64,000 bases of DNA, taken from Gimesia chilikensis. GTDB taxonomy: Bacteria > Planctomycetota > Planctomycetia > Planctomycetales > Planctomycetaceae. The notes beneath the pieces are model-generated. The model had not been told where the DNA came from. It worked only from the letters and a program-made list of their open reading frames with translations, and searched no databases. Positions 26,492-36,158 of the stretch are shown here, one piece after another; within the stretch, counting starts at the first letter, position 1; every line of letters begins with the position of its first letter. A program made the position numbers and the translations under genes. The stretch lies in NCBI RefSeq assembly GCF_008329715.1, contig NZ_VTSR01000005.1, positions 1 through 64,000 on the forward strand. The letters run 5' to 3'.

Positions 26492-28744
26492 TTATGTTAG
26501 CTGCTTCTGAAATCTCTTTAAACTCACAGCCAGGATGACCACGCAACAGAGACTGAGCCCGGTGACGTACGGGAGCAGATCCGTGATCCCTGCCCCCCGC
26601 AGGACAATGCCTCTTAAGATCTCCAGGAAATAAGTTACGGGAATGATGAAGGTAAACAGGTAAATCGGCAGCGGCATCTGGGAACGGGGGAACATGAATC
26701 CCGAAAGCAGCACCGAAGGCAGCATGATCAGAAACGCAAACTGCACCGCCTGCAACTGCGTCTGCGCGATGGTGGAGACCAGCATCCCCAGCCCGAGGCC
26801 ACAAATCAGGAACAGCAGCGAAAGTGTCAGCAGTTCCCAGAGATTACCATGTATCGGCACGCCGAACAGGAAGACCATCACCGTCAACACAATCAGGGTT
26901 TCCACAAATCCGATCATCGCATAGGGGACCAGTTTTCCCAGCATCAAACCGGACTTGCTGACCGGCGTCACAAACAGCTGCTCCAGGGTCCCCAGTTCCC
27001 GTTCGCGGACGATGGCAAACGAAGTCAGGAACAGGGTCACCAGTTGCAGAATAATTCCAACCAGACCAGGCACGAAGAAATGTGAGCTATCCAGATCCGG
27101 GTTGTAGAGCAACCGCGGTCGGATCTCCACCGGGAGCGCGACCTTCCCTTCGGCATCGCGAGAGGGCACAACATTCAGTGTCTCGGCAAACTGTTTTGTA
27201 ATGTTGGTCGAGAAATTAAACCCGAGCAGGCTGGAAGCATTGAGCGCCGTCGTTGCGACCTGGGAATCGCTGCCATCAATTAATACCTGAACCGAGACCT
27301 GCTCCCCCTTGAGCAGACGATCGGAATAATCGGGCGGAATGACAACCCCCACCTTGGCCCTGCCAGACTCGAAGGCACGACGGAAGGCATCATGATCATA
27401 AACGCGTTCAATGATCATAAAAGTACGTGTGTTCGCGAACGCCTCGCGGAGCTCGCGCGCACTGGAGCGACCGTCCAGATCAAAGATGACCGTCGGTATG
27501 TTTTCAATCTGGGTGTCGATCGCAAAGCCGAAGATCAGGGTCTGTAATACCGGGACGGCAAAGGCGAACAGCAGCGTCGACGGTTCACGTCTGATATGCG
27601 AAAATTCCTTAACCAGAATGGCCCAGAACCCCGCCAGCAGCTTCTGCCTGAAATGGGGCGTCTGCTTGCTGCGGGCTTTAGTATCACCTGATAATTTCTC
27701 TGGAGCATGTTGTGGCTCAGTCAGCGCGTCACTCGTCTCTGTCTGTGGTGCGGATGACTGGGGTGTGGTTGCCTCCGGTACACTCTCCGTGCTAGCTTCT
27801 TCGTCATGATTCAATCCCTCCGCCCGGCTCAGGGTCACAAACACATCTTCGAGTGAAGGTGTGATTGGTCTGACTTGAACGATGCCCTGCGATTCTGGAA
27901 TGCGGTTAATGAAATCGTGTTCTGTCAGACTCTGATCCGCGAGCACATGAATTGTTTGACCAAACAGAGTGGCGTCGTGCACCCCGTCCATTTCGCGATA
28001 GGTACCCAACCATGTCGCTGGATGAGGAATATCGATTTCCCAGCGCGCCGATCCGGGGGGAGTCACGCTGGATAACTGTTTCAGCTCTTCCGGCTTACCA
28101 CAGACAATCAGTCGCGAATTATAAATATAGCCCACATCGCTGCAACGTTCGGCTTCATCCATGTAATGTGTGGTCACAAACAGGGTCACCCCCTGCCCCG
28201 CCAGTTCAAAGAGCAGGTCCCACAAATCGCGGCGGGCAACCGGGTCAATCCCAGCCGTCGGTTCATCCAGAAACAGCAATTCCGGTTCATGAATCAGAGC
28301 ACAGCCCAGAGCCAGACGCTGCTTCCAACCTCCGGATAAATTCCCCGCCAGCTGATCCAGTCGGTCTCCCAGAGAAGTCAACTCAATGATCTCCTCAAAC
28401 CGCTGTTCCAGTTTCTCGGGACTCAATCCGTAGATTCGACCGTAGAATTCGATGTTCTCCCGGACGCTCAAGTCGGCATAGAGACTGAAGCTTTGAGACA
28501 TGTAGCCAATCCGGCGTTTGATCAGCTCGGCTTCGGTACTCACGTCATATCCCAGAACCTGTGCTCCGCCGCCCGTTGGTTCCAGAACGCCACACAACAT
28601 GCGGATGATCGTAGACTTACCGCTGCCATTCGGTCCCAGCAGGCCGAAGATCGCTCCCCGTTCAACTTCAAAGCTCACCTGATCAACGGCCCGCAGAGTA
28701 CCAAAGTCACGCGTCAGCTGAGCAAGCTGAATCACCGAGTTCAT
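26492..28744 (-). CDS. ABC transporter, fused ATPase and permease
   Basis: A 750-residue half-transporter resembling a fusion of YbhF-like ATPase and YbhR/YbhS-like permease. Walker A is GPNGSGKST (37-45), Q84 the Q-loop, LSGGWKQR (136-143) the signature (W instead of the usual Q) and LLFLDEPTAG (157-166) Walker B. An acidic/Thr-rich linker at about 315-360 leads to an ABC2-type permease with its first helix at about 390-408, a large periplasmic loop and five further helices after about 575. The gene overlaps the HlyD-type gene by four bases (28741-28744). Together they form an exporter of drugs or other hydrophobic compounds. No outer-membrane channel gene is nearby. Confidence 0.9.
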   Translation of the reverse strand: MNSVIQLAQLTRDFGTLRAVDQVSFEVERGAIFGLLGPNGSGKSTIIRMLCGVLEPTGGGAQVLGYDVSTEAELIKRRIGYMSQSFSLYADLSVRENIEFYGRIYGLSPEKLEQRFEEIIELTSLGDRLDQLAGNLSGGWKQRLALGCALIHEPELLFLDEPTAGIDPVARRDLWDLLFELAGQGVTLFVTTHYMDEAERCSDVGYIYNSRLIVCGKPEELKQLSSVTPPGSARWEIDIPHPATWLGTYREMDGVHDATLFGQTIHVLADQSLTEHDFINRIPESQGIVQVRPITPSLEDVFVTLSRAEGLNHDEEASTESVPEATTPQSSAPQTETSDALTEPQHAPEKLSGDTKARSKQTPHFRQKLLAGFWAILVKEFSHIRREPSTLLFAFAVPVLQTLIFGFAIDTQIENIPTVIFDLDGRSSARELREAFANTRTFMIIERVYDHDAFRRAFESGRAKVGVVIPPDYSDRLLKGEQVSVQVLIDGSDSQVATTALNASSLLGFNFSTNITKQFAETLNVVPSRDAEGKVALPVEIRPRLLYNPDLDSSHFFVPGLVGIILQLVTLFLTSFAIVRERELGTLEQLFVTPVSKSGLMLGKLVPYAMIGFVETLIVLTVMVFLFGVPIHGNLWELLTLSLLFLICGLGLGMLVSTIAQTQLQAVQFAFLIMLPSVLLSGFMFPRSQMPLPIYLFTFIIPVTYFLEILRGIVLRGAGITDLLPYVTGLSLCCVVILAVSLKRFQKQLT

Positions 28745-29874
28745 GAGCGGTCTCCCCGTTGATCCAGCCAGACATCAGCCGCCATCCCGGGACGGAGCAG
28801 GCGTTCTTCATTCTGCAGCCTGACTTTCACGCGAAAGACCTGCTTGGACCGCTCTTCGGGTGTCTGCACGTTACGAGGTACAAACTCAGCCTGACGAGAA
28901 ACGAATGAAATGACACCTTCGAAGCTGCGATCCGGATAACTGTCGATGGTGACCTTAACCCGCTGATCAATGCGAATATCCAGATGGTTTTCAGGAACGT
29001 AACAACGAACCCAGAGGTGATTCAGATCCAGTATGGAAATGACCGGCGAGTTGCTTCCCACCAGATCACCCGGTTCCAGGTCGACCGCTTCGACGACCCC
29101 GTCCGCAGGCGAAATGATTTTCAGCTCGCTAATCTGCTTTTCAATTGTCTGCAGGGTTGCTTCTGTTTTTTTCACTGCCGCCGCCGCCTGTTCGATATCT
29201 TCCCGGCGACTTCCGTTTTTCATCAACTGCCAGGCATCCTCTGCCTGCTTCAGTCCTGCCCGTGCTGCGTCGATCTCCTCTTTGCGGGTCCCCTCTTTGA
29301 GCAGTTCCAGTGCCTGCTCTTTGACCGATTTTCTGGCGGCTGCCACCTGGAATTCCGTGTTGGCGGTATCCAGTTCGTCCTGGGAAGCGGTTTTTTCAGC
29401 AAACAGAGTTTCAATGCGGGCCTGCTGCGCCTGCGCCAGTCGAAACTGGGCATCGGCCAGTCTGAGTTCAGCGACGGCGGTTTCAATTTCCTGGGGGCGT
29501 GGTCCATTCACCAGCTGTGTGAGATGCGCTTTAAGCTGATCGACCTTTGCAGCCGCTTCAGCGATTTCCTCCGGGCGAAAGCCGGCTACGAGTTTACTGT
29601 GGTATGCCTTCGCTTCCGCCAGGGCCGCTTCGGCCTCGGCCTTTCGTTCCAGCAGATCATATGGCTCCAGTTCAATCAGCAGTTCCCCCCTGCTGACCTG
29701 TCGTCCCTCTTCAATCAGAACCTGTTTGACTCTCCCCCCCACTCGGGAACCGGGTCGAATATCATCCGCCTCAATGAACCCGGAGACCTTTAAGGGCTCA
29801 TAGCGATTCTGGCTCATGACGAGGGCCAGGATCAGAATCACTCCCAATCCAATCAGTCCCAGAATTTTCTTCAA
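28741..29874 (-). CDS. HlyD/YbhG-family membrane fusion protein
   Basis: A roughly 377-residue periplasmic adaptor. The TTG at 29874 is preferred because AAGGAT lies just upstream and a membrane anchor (KKILGLIGLGVILILALVM) follows directly; the frame stays open to 29943. A lipoyl/barrel-sandwich half-motif (VSGFIEADDIRPGSRVGGRV) is followed by a long coiled coil at about 85-225 with three similar segments (EEIAEAA, QEIETAVAEL, EEIDAARAGL), then the second half-motif (KIISPADGVVEAVDLEPGDL) and a beta-barrel. It is the first gene of a two-gene exporter operon. Confidence 0.88.
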   Translation of the reverse strand: MKKILGLIGLGVILILALVMSQNRYEPLKVSGFIEADDIRPGSRVGGRVKQVLIEEGRQVSRGELLIELEPYDLLERKAEAEAALAEAKAYHSKLVAGFRPEEIAEAAAKVDQLKAHLTQLVNGPRPQEIETAVAELRLADAQFRLAQAQQARIETLFAEKTASQDELDTANTEFQVAAARKSVKEQALELLKEGTRKEEIDAARAGLKQAEDAWQLMKNGSRREDIEQAAAAVKKTEATLQTIEKQISELKIISPADGVVEAVDLEPGDLVGSNSPVISILDLNHLWVRCYVPENHLDIRIDQRVKVTIDSYPDRSFEGVISFVSRQAEFVPRNVQTPEERSKQVFRVKVRLQNEERLLRPGMAADVWLDQRGDRS

Positions 29875-30387
29875 TGCTCTATCCTTGTTTGAAAGTATGA
29901 ACAGGTCTGGCAGGTAGATCGCATTATATACATTTAAGTCCAATTCATCTTAGCGGGCCTTTAGAGAATTCCAAAGGAACGCCGGGAATCGCATCAGTTC
30001 CCCTGGATCAAACATCACATCCGCATTTTCAGGCATCACATCAGTACCAACTAATATCCGAAGCGATACTCCCCCCGTTGCTGCTTAAGAATCGGGCAGC
30101 TCTCGATGGTGACTGCGGGAGTTTGATGATTCAAAAAATAAATTCCTCTTAACACACCAGATCTGCAGTCGTCTTATCTCTTTTAATTTATTGAGGATAG
30201 AGCCTCAGACAATGTTGTTTTTTCGGACGAAAACAGATTTGGCACATCATTCGCTTAAGTACCAAATCACAATAATCATCAAACAGAAACAATCCCTTAA
30301 ACATGTGCCCTTATAAACCCGGGCGTTAAGAGTTTGTGCTCGTAACTGTTTGTTGAGCATGTTGTGGTTTTCGTTAAATAAGGAGAG
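29875..30387. other. Intergenic region between divergent genes
   Basis: About 510 bases, increasingly A/T-rich, with no supportable gene. It must hold the promoters of the leftward exporter operon and the rightward pilin-like gene. An aggagag ribosome site ends it. Confidence 0.5.
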
Positions 30388-30993
30388 ATGATGAGGACAT
30401 CATCATCTAAGAAAAGAGGAATGAGAAGAGGATTCACACTAATCGAATTGATGGTCGCTATCGCAACGATAGCTGTTCTGATCGCACTACTTTTACCAGA
30501 GATTCAGAAGGCACAGGATGCCTCCCTGCAAAGTAAACAGAAATCGGGCCCCTATTGGGTATACCGCGAATACGAATACGCGGGTGGTCCGGTAATCACC
30601 GAAATTTCGGGAACCTATAAACACTCCCTCCAGGAAATCCTGGACATGTACGCTATCAATCTGAAACAACAGCAGAAAGCTCATGCAGATGAACTGATGG
30701 CCGAAGAAACAGGTGAAGAGCCTGTATCTGCTCCAAAAGTAGTTGCCCTGGCATCTGCTCCCACTCAGGACATCACAGAAGTCAATGACACTGTGCCACA
30801 TGATCCTAATCTGGTCGAATACGATCACGTAGAGATGACCAAAGAGGAAAAGATTGAGAAAGCAAAACGAGCTTTAAAGAACTTTAAATATGATCTGTCT
30901 CAGAACACCGCCTCACTGGTCGCACGCCGGAATCTGGCAGAAGCGATCGAGCTGCTGAAGCAGGATCTGAAACGCCTGGAAGCTGAACCCTAA
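30388..30993 (+). CDS. Prepilin-like protein without a DUF1559 body
   Basis: A 201-residue protein with a perfect prepilin leader (basic KKRGMRRG, then FTLIELMVA and a hydrophobic helix ending LIALLLPEI). Instead of the DUF1559 body it has a short hydrophilic region with [15 protein letters not shown], an Ala/Glu-rich stretch and a charged helical C-terminus rich in Lys and Glu ([28 protein letters not shown]). Two ATGs (30388 and 30391) follow aggag. It may be a specialised minor pilin or pseudopilin. No specific family is recognised. Confidence 0.75.
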   Translation: MMRTSSSKKRGMRRGFTLIELMVAIATIAVLIALLLPEIQKAQDASLQSKQKSGPYWVYREYEYAGGPVITEISGTYKHSLQEILDMYAINLKQQQKAHADELMAEETGEEPVSAPKVVALASAPTQDITEVNDTVPHDPNLVEYDHVEMTKEEKIEKAKRALKNFKYDLSQNTASLVARRNLAEAIELLKQDLKRLEAEP

Positions 30994-31035
30994 GCCGGGA
31001 ATTAGCTTTCGCCATACAATGAAGACACTCTCCTG

Positions 31036-31084
31036 AAAACAGGTGGAGCTTGATTTGAGCGTCAAGTTTCACCTGTTTTTCTTT
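31036..31084 (+). terminator. Intrinsic terminator after the pilin-like gene
   Basis: aaaacaggtggagcttga pairs with tcaagtttcacctgtttt (two G-U pairs) around a short loop and ends in a T-run with ctttat. Confidence 0.85.
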
Positions 31085-31483
31085 ATTAATGGTCTGACTG
31101 CCGCGACTTACGAAGATCCATTTTTTGTAGATCTTTCAAACTGGAAAAATGCGATCTTTTTTAGGAAAGTTGGTCTTGGCAGAAAAAATCAATCGCATTA
31201 TAAATCCGCCTCTGCTGACTTCTGAATGAGTAAAACTCTCTCACTTCACTTTACTGATTCAGGCCTTCAGCGGGACACGTCCCCACGTGTCATATCTCAA
31301 AACCTACCACCCCATCAAAATTGATTTTTTTCCATTCATCTTTCCTTGAATCAGCTTGGCTTTTCCGGGAACTGTGATGCGTCGACCGATGTTTTCGATC
31401 CCCGGATCAATTTCACATCGCCTCGATGAATCGCGCTCTGGCAAATGTGATTCTATTCAGAGATCGATAAAGGAGCACTTAAG
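31085..31483. other. Intergenic region before the OmpA-type gene
   Basis: About 400 bases with no supportable gene. aaaggag precedes the lipoprotein start at 31484. No clear promoter boxes were seen. Confidence 0.45.
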
Positions 31484-32320
31484 ATGCCCATCTTCGTACG
31501 GGTATGCCTGCTTAGCGCAGTAACTTTATTCAGCATCACTCAGGTCGGTTGCCATCGCGGGCCAAACGCGCAGGTACGGCAGAGCATGTATCGCTCACAG
31601 CAACTCTATGATCAGAACATGGAGTTGGCCATGCAGCGTGATCAGTTCCAGCAGTCTGCATCTCTGTTGCAGCAGGAACGCGATCAGCTGGCCATGCGGG
31701 CGCAGACGCTGGAATCGAACCTCAACATTGCTAATAAGCGGCTCGACAATCTGAATGCAGAACGTTCAGAAATGCAACAGCGTTATGTCAGTCTCATGAA
31801 GCAGGCCAAAGGACAGCCCAGCCCACTGGATGGCGAAGCCACTCGTCGCTTCCAGGAACTGGCTGATAAATATCCTGACTTCGAATTCGATCCGCATACT
31901 GGCGTCAGTAAATTCCATTCTGACATCCTGTTTTCCTCAGGTAGCGATCAGCTCAAACCTTCGGCCAGAGAGATCCTCAACCAGTTTGCAGCCATCATGA
32001 ACGATGGGAATGCGAAACGTCTGAACGTTCTGGTTGTCGGTCATACCGATGACAAACCGATCTCCAAAGCAGCCACACAGCGACATCATCCGACCAACTG
32101 GCACCTGTCTACCAACCGAGCTAACTCAGTCGTCCTCTCACTCTCGAAATTTGGAGTCAAGCAGGAACGCATGGGAGCCGCCGGTTACAGTATGTTCCAG
32201 CCGGTCGTACCGAATGCCAACGATTCCGCCCGGCAGAAAAACCGCCGTGTTGAGATCTTTGTGCTCGCTCCGGATGCCGTCGTTGCCGGCTGGGATCCGA
32301 ATCCGACACTGTTAAACTAG
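31484..32320 (+). CDS. OmpA-family outer-membrane lipoprotein
   Basis: A 278-residue lipoprotein. The signal ends in TQVGC (lipobox, Cys about residue 23). Residues about 35-105 form a coiled coil (LLQQERDQLAMRAQTLESNL), and about 140-270 an OmpA/MotB-like peptidoglycan-binding domain. VVGHTDDKPI and NRRVEIFVLAP are the conserved sites; the VGHTD motif contains the Asp that normally contacts diaminopimelate, and the RRVEI Arg is present. The domain suggests a link between envelope layers, as Pal does. The stop codon shares bases with the stop of the opposite gene. Confidence 0.9.
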   Translation: MPIFVRVCLLSAVTLFSITQVGCHRGPNAQVRQSMYRSQQLYDQNMELAMQRDQFQQSASLLQQERDQLAMRAQTLESNLNIANKRLDNLNAERSEMQQRYVSLMKQAKGQPSPLDGEATRRFQELADKYPDFEFDPHTGVSKFHSDILFSSGSDQLKPSAREILNQFAAIMNDGNAKRLNVLVVGHTDDKPISKAATQRHHPTNWHLSTNRANSVVLSLSKFGVKQERMGAAGYSMFQPVVPNANDSARQKNRRVEIFVLAPDAVVAGWDPNPTLLN

Positions 32321-33918
32321 TCGGCCCTTTCCGACGCTCCAAATCTTTGATGACTTCCCGGTAATGGCTCACCATGTGACTGGATGGTGAGCCAGCCGAT
32401 GACTCCGCACATTAGCGGAACAGCCAAAGCAACTCCCACCCTGGTCCACAATTTGAACGACCAGCGTGTATCTTCAGCCGGCCAGAAGTCGCTCGGTAGA
32501 ATCTGATCCGCTTCCAGAGCTCCTACGACCAGCATCGTACAGAGCGCACCTGTGATCCAGAACGAGATCTGTACGACAAATACCGCCTGACTCTCCAGTC
32601 GTGGCAGGTTCCCACAGAAATCTCCTGCGAGCGACATCCAGAGGATCAGCAGGAAGAGCCATTGTGCCCGCCCCAGGTTTGATCTGGGAATGAGAGCCAG
32701 CTGATGCCCCCTCGCCTGACAGATCGCTGAGCCAACTGCCACCGAAAGCAGAATTCCCACGATCAGAAACCAGAACATACCGGAAAGCCCGGCAAATTCG
32801 TCTGGCACCCAGCCCGCCTCCTGCCAGCGAAACACATTTTTATGCAGGTTCTTCCAGGGTAATACGATCAGCAGAAAGATCAAACCGATGAAGTTCATTC
32901 CCCTGGATTCCACATCTTCCCGAGGCGCTGCCAAAGCGATGATGGGCCGTGGTTGCCCATTCTCTCCCTGATCCGATCCTGAAGCGGTCTGTTGCCGTGC
33001 GAAAGTTTGTGCACCCCAGCCGATCCCGGCCCCCATAATCAGCCCGAACAGCTGCTCCATCCATTTCCAGTAATCCAGCCCCTGTAACACGGGCCAGGCA
33101 CCGATGATCGACCACTGGGCTCTCCCCAGCATGTTCACAAAGTCCCCCAGCAGAAAACCAAGCCCTCCACACAGGAAGCCATAGCCACACCAGCGCAGAG
33201 CGGCCCGATTCTGTTGTTGCCTGAGTTCATATATCAGAGCCAATAAGACACCGACACAGCCGGCCCAGTTATCCCCTCGGGGCGGCGTCATGCGGAGTCC
33301 CAGCACGAGTGTCAGTAGAAAAAAACCGAGCAACCAACCGGTCGCCAGCCGCAGCATCAAACCACAGGGGGCGTGAAAGTCCGAGCGAGCGCGGTAGAGC
33401 ATCAAACTGACCAGAGCAGCGGACCCGGCAGCCACCCAGTCCACATCATACGGGTTCCAGAGTTCGAACAGCCAGGAGGTCAAACCGCTGAAGTCCAGTG
33501 CCAGCCAGAAGAGCCACAGAAAGACCAGCGGAACCGTAAAACGCTCCAGCTCGGATCGCTTCAGGGTAATCGAGAGCGCCAGTATTCCGGCACCAATGCC
33601 TCCCCAGAGTGCTCCAATCAGAAACAGGCTGGCGTAGCCATAGACGACATCCGGAAGTTCCATTCCCGCGGTATAGCCGATCACGCGACCATAACTCATC
33701 TGTCCGCCGAACGACCAGCCGATCGCCCCGAGGAATGCCATCAGAGTGGACCGCTGCCACCATTCGGGCCTGTGCGAAGTAAGACAGACGGCCAGAGCGA
33801 CCAGTGCTCCCGGGACCATCGCCCCGGCTTCATGTCCGTAATTCCCACGAAAGCCCCAGCCAACGGACATGGCCAGCGCGGGTAACAGAATCTGGCTGCA
33901 ATGCTGCGCGGATCGCAT
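32317..33918 (-). CDS. Polytopic membrane protein, unknown function
   Basis: A roughly 533-residue protein with about a dozen hydrophobic segments spread over its length. The ATG at 33918 (MRSAQHCSQ) is preferred because ggggggat lies just upstream; a TTG at 33930 is possible. Distinctive, probably conserved segments are SVGWGFRGNYGHEAGAM (about 20-36), GWSFGGQMSYGRVIGYT and RMTPPRGDNWAGCVG. No family is recognised. It is the last gene of the sulfatase/MarC operon, beginning only 20 bases after the MarC gene. Its stop codon overlaps that of the OmpA-type gene through a shared CTAG. Confidence 0.75.
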   Translation of the reverse strand: MRSAQHCSQILLPALAMSVGWGFRGNYGHEAGAMVPGALVALAVCLTSHRPEWWQRSTLMAFLGAIGWSFGGQMSYGRVIGYTAGMELPDVVYGYASLFLIGALWGGIGAGILALSITLKRSELERFTVPLVFLWLFWLALDFSGLTSWLFELWNPYDVDWVAAGSAALVSLMLYRARSDFHAPCGLMLRLATGWLLGFFLLTLVLGLRMTPPRGDNWAGCVGVLLALIYELRQQQNRAALRWCGYGFLCGGLGFLLGDFVNMLGRAQWSIIGAWPVLQGLDYWKWMEQLFGLIMGAGIGWGAQTFARQQTASGSDQGENGQPRPIIALAAPREDVESRGMNFIGLIFLLIVLPWKNLHKNVFRWQEAGWVPDEFAGLSGMFWFLIVGILLSVAVGSAICQARGHQLALIPRSNLGRAQWLFLLILWMSLAGDFCGNLPRLESQAVFVVQISFWITGALCTMLVVGALEADQILPSDFWPAEDTRWSFKLWTRVGVALAVPLMCGVIGWLTIQSHGEPLPGSHQRFGASERAD

Positions 33919-33938
33919 ACATCCCCCCAAATCTCTGA

Positions 33939-34559
33939 TTACAGAGCAAAGTAGCTTTTGATTCCACTCAATACGCTGTCGACGGCCACTGAGGCCAGAA
34001 TGAGCCCACTGATCCGGCTCACAATACTCGCCCCGGCATCACCAATCGCTTTCTGTATTGGTCCGGCCAGTAAGAGAAACCCGTAGGTAATGATCAGGAC
34101 AGCCAGCATTGTAACCGTAGCGAGAAGCTGTTCGCCTACATGAAACCGGTGATTGTCCGTGATCAGCACCACTGCCATCATTGCTCCGGGAGAAGCAATC
34201 GAAGGAATCGCCAGTGGAAAAACCGCTTTATTCTGGTGATAGTTCGCACGATTCGATTCTTCGATCTCCGCCTCCGGCTTACTCTCACCAAAGATCATCG
34301 TCAGGGCAAACAGAAACAGGACCAACCCACCGGCAATCTGAAATGCGGCGAGGGGAATATCCAACTGCTCCAGCAACAGCTGACCGCCGACAATAAACAG
34401 AATCAGTACGAGTGCCGCAGTAATGATGGCACGCAACGCGATTTTACGTTGCACCGCTCTACTGGTCCCCGTAGTCACGGCGATAAAAACCGGAATACTC
34501 CCCACAGGATCGATAACCGCCCAGAGGTAGATAAAATCCTTGAGAATGTTTTCCCACAT
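33939..34559 (-). CDS. MarC-family membrane protein
   Basis: A 206-residue protein of the MarC family, six-helix inner-membrane proteins of uncertain function sometimes linked to neutral amino-acid transport. The opening FIYLWAVIDPVGSIPVFIAV is the family signature, with IAIPSIASPGAMMAVV the matching second half. Helices are at about 7-25, 42-60, 70-88, 110-130, 143-163 and 182-200. It lies between the sulfatase (36 bases upstream) and the 533-residue membrane protein in one minus-strand unit. Confidence 0.92.
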   Translation of the reverse strand: MWENILKDFIYLWAVIDPVGSIPVFIAVTTGTSRAVQRKIALRAIITAALVLILFIVGGQLLLEQLDIPLAAFQIAGGLVLFLFALTMIFGESKPEAEIEESNRANYHQNKAVFPLAIPSIASPGAMMAVVLITDNHRFHVGEQLLATVTMLAVLIITYGFLLLAGPIQKAIGDAGASIVSRISGLILASVAVDSVLSGIKSYFAL

Positions 34560-34595
34560 GAGAGGCTGCTGTCTTTCCTGTTACCCGGGGTCGAG

Positions 34596-35993
34596 TCAGT
34601 TATCCTGTTGATAGTGCGGGTTGGGTTCGGAAGGAATCGCCGCTTTGACCTGTTTCTGCCAGCGATGCAGTTCGTTTGTGAGAACTGCTGCTTTTTCCGG
34701 CTGGCTGTTAATCAGGTTCATAGTTTCGCCGATGTCACTGCGGGTGTTATATAGCTCCCGATGCCCGTCTTCAAAAAACTCGAGCAGCTTCCAGTCTCCC
34801 TGTCGGATGACCGAGACTGGCGTTGTACGAAATCGCTGCTGCATGCCCTGGTATTTTTGCAGATAAGCCGGAAAGTGCCAGAACAGAGACCGTTTTTTCA
34901 GGCTGCTTTGTGGATCTTTCAACAGGGGGACCAGACTTTCGCCGTCTAACGGATAATCTTGCGGAACCGGAATCTCCGTCAGATCCAGAAAAGTCGGGTA
35001 GAGATCCAGATTGATCACTGGTTCTTCACTGGAGCTTCCCGCCTGTGTCACGCCGGGCCACTTAATCAGCAGCGGTACACGGATGCCGCCCTCATACAAC
35101 ATCCCTTTGGAACCGCGGAGAGGTTTCATCGTGGTCGCGGGACCATAACCACCATTGTCCGAAGTGAAGACGACGACCGTGTTCTCTTCCAAGTTTTGTT
35201 CTTTCAGAGCCTGAAGAACACGACCGATACTGTCATCCATGCTTTTCACCATCGCCGCATAAGTTGTATGCTGATGCAGCTTGCCTGCAGGTTTGTCTTC
35301 AAAATGTTTCTTATATTCCTCTTTGGCCTGCAGTGGTGTGTGCACAGCATAATGTGTGAGGTACAGGAAAAAGGGAGATTCTGCGTTGTCTTTAATGAAG
35401 TTGCAGGCTTCAGCGGTCAGTCGATCTGTCAGGAATTCCCCTGGATCACCATTGGAGAGTTGCGGATTGCGATAGGGACTGAAGTAACCACCCCGCGGGC
35501 TACCCGACTGATTCCCGGCAATATTCACCTGAAATCCCTGAGAACGCGGTGACTTCCCGAGATGCCACTTGCCGATGCTGGCACACTGGTAACCTGCTTG
35601 AGAAAGTGTCTCTGCAATTGTCACAAATCGATCTGCGAGTACGACATTATTTTTAGCGGGTATGAGCTTGCGATAGCGGTCATTACCGCGTGCCGGATCG
35701 CCGACCGTGTAAACGCCATGTCGCGGCGTGTATTGTCCTGACATCAGACAGGCTCGACTCGGTGCACAGTTCGGCGCTGCTGCATAAGCCGAAGAGAATC
35801 GCATTGATTCCTGTGCAAGCTGGTCGATATGGGGTGTTTCGTAGAAGTCGCTCCCCATGTAGCCGACGTCACGCCAGCCCAGGTCGTCGATAAAAAATAA
35901 AACTATATTCGGTCTCTCAGGAGCAGCAAAGAGCGGCGTGAGCAGACCAGGCATCCAGCAGAACAGGCAGGCAAGAACCAGCGGGCGAAGCAT
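34596..35993 (-). CDS. Secreted type I sulfatase
   Basis: A 465-residue sulfatase. The start at 35993 (MLRPLVLACLF) follows aaggaaa at six bases and gives a clean signal peptide cleaved near LFAAPE; a longer frame reaches 36020. The metal site FIDDLGWRDVGYMGS and C76 in NCAPSR (formylglycine site) are intact, as are GKWHLGK, TSDNGG and the C-terminal DGESLVPLL. It is more like standard arylsulfatase A-type enzymes than the other sulfatase here (shorter, different motif residues). It heads an operon with MarC and the 533-residue membrane protein. The sulfated substrate is unknown. Confidence 0.95.
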   Translation of the reverse strand: MLRPLVLACLFCWMPGLLTPLFAAPERPNIVLFFIDDLGWRDVGYMGSDFYETPHIDQLAQESMRFSSAYAAAPNCAPSRACLMSGQYTPRHGVYTVGDPARGNDRYRKLIPAKNNVVLADRFVTIAETLSQAGYQCASIGKWHLGKSPRSQGFQVNIAGNQSGSPRGGYFSPYRNPQLSNGDPGEFLTDRLTAEACNFIKDNAESPFFLYLTHYAVHTPLQAKEEYKKHFEDKPAGKLHQHTTYAAMVKSMDDSIGRVLQALKEQNLEENTVVVFTSDNGGYGPATTMKPLRGSKGMLYEGGIRVPLLIKWPGVTQAGSSSEEPVINLDLYPTFLDLTEIPVPQDYPLDGESLVPLLKDPQSSLKKRSLFWHFPAYLQKYQGMQQRFRTTPVSVIRQGDWKLLEFFEDGHRELYNTRSDIGETMNLINSQPEKAAVLTNELHRWQKQVKAAIPSEPNPHYQQDN

Positions 35994-36158
35994 CGGATTT
36001 CCTTCCCGGACGAAGATCAAAATGAATGGTTTTTCCTACGACAATGGTTTAGGATTGAAGCAGATTTATTCTAAACCCCCGGCGAACGGATGTCATTCCT
36101 TTAGCTGGCAATTCGAACCAGATATGGAATCACTCGCTTACAGCCCGAAGGAACCAGC

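Noticed and set aside
28984-29793. A 269-residue plus-strand frame opposite the HlyD-type gene
   Set aside because: It is antisense to a well-supported coiled-coil adaptor, and its Phe/Leu/Cys-rich content reflects that coding strand.
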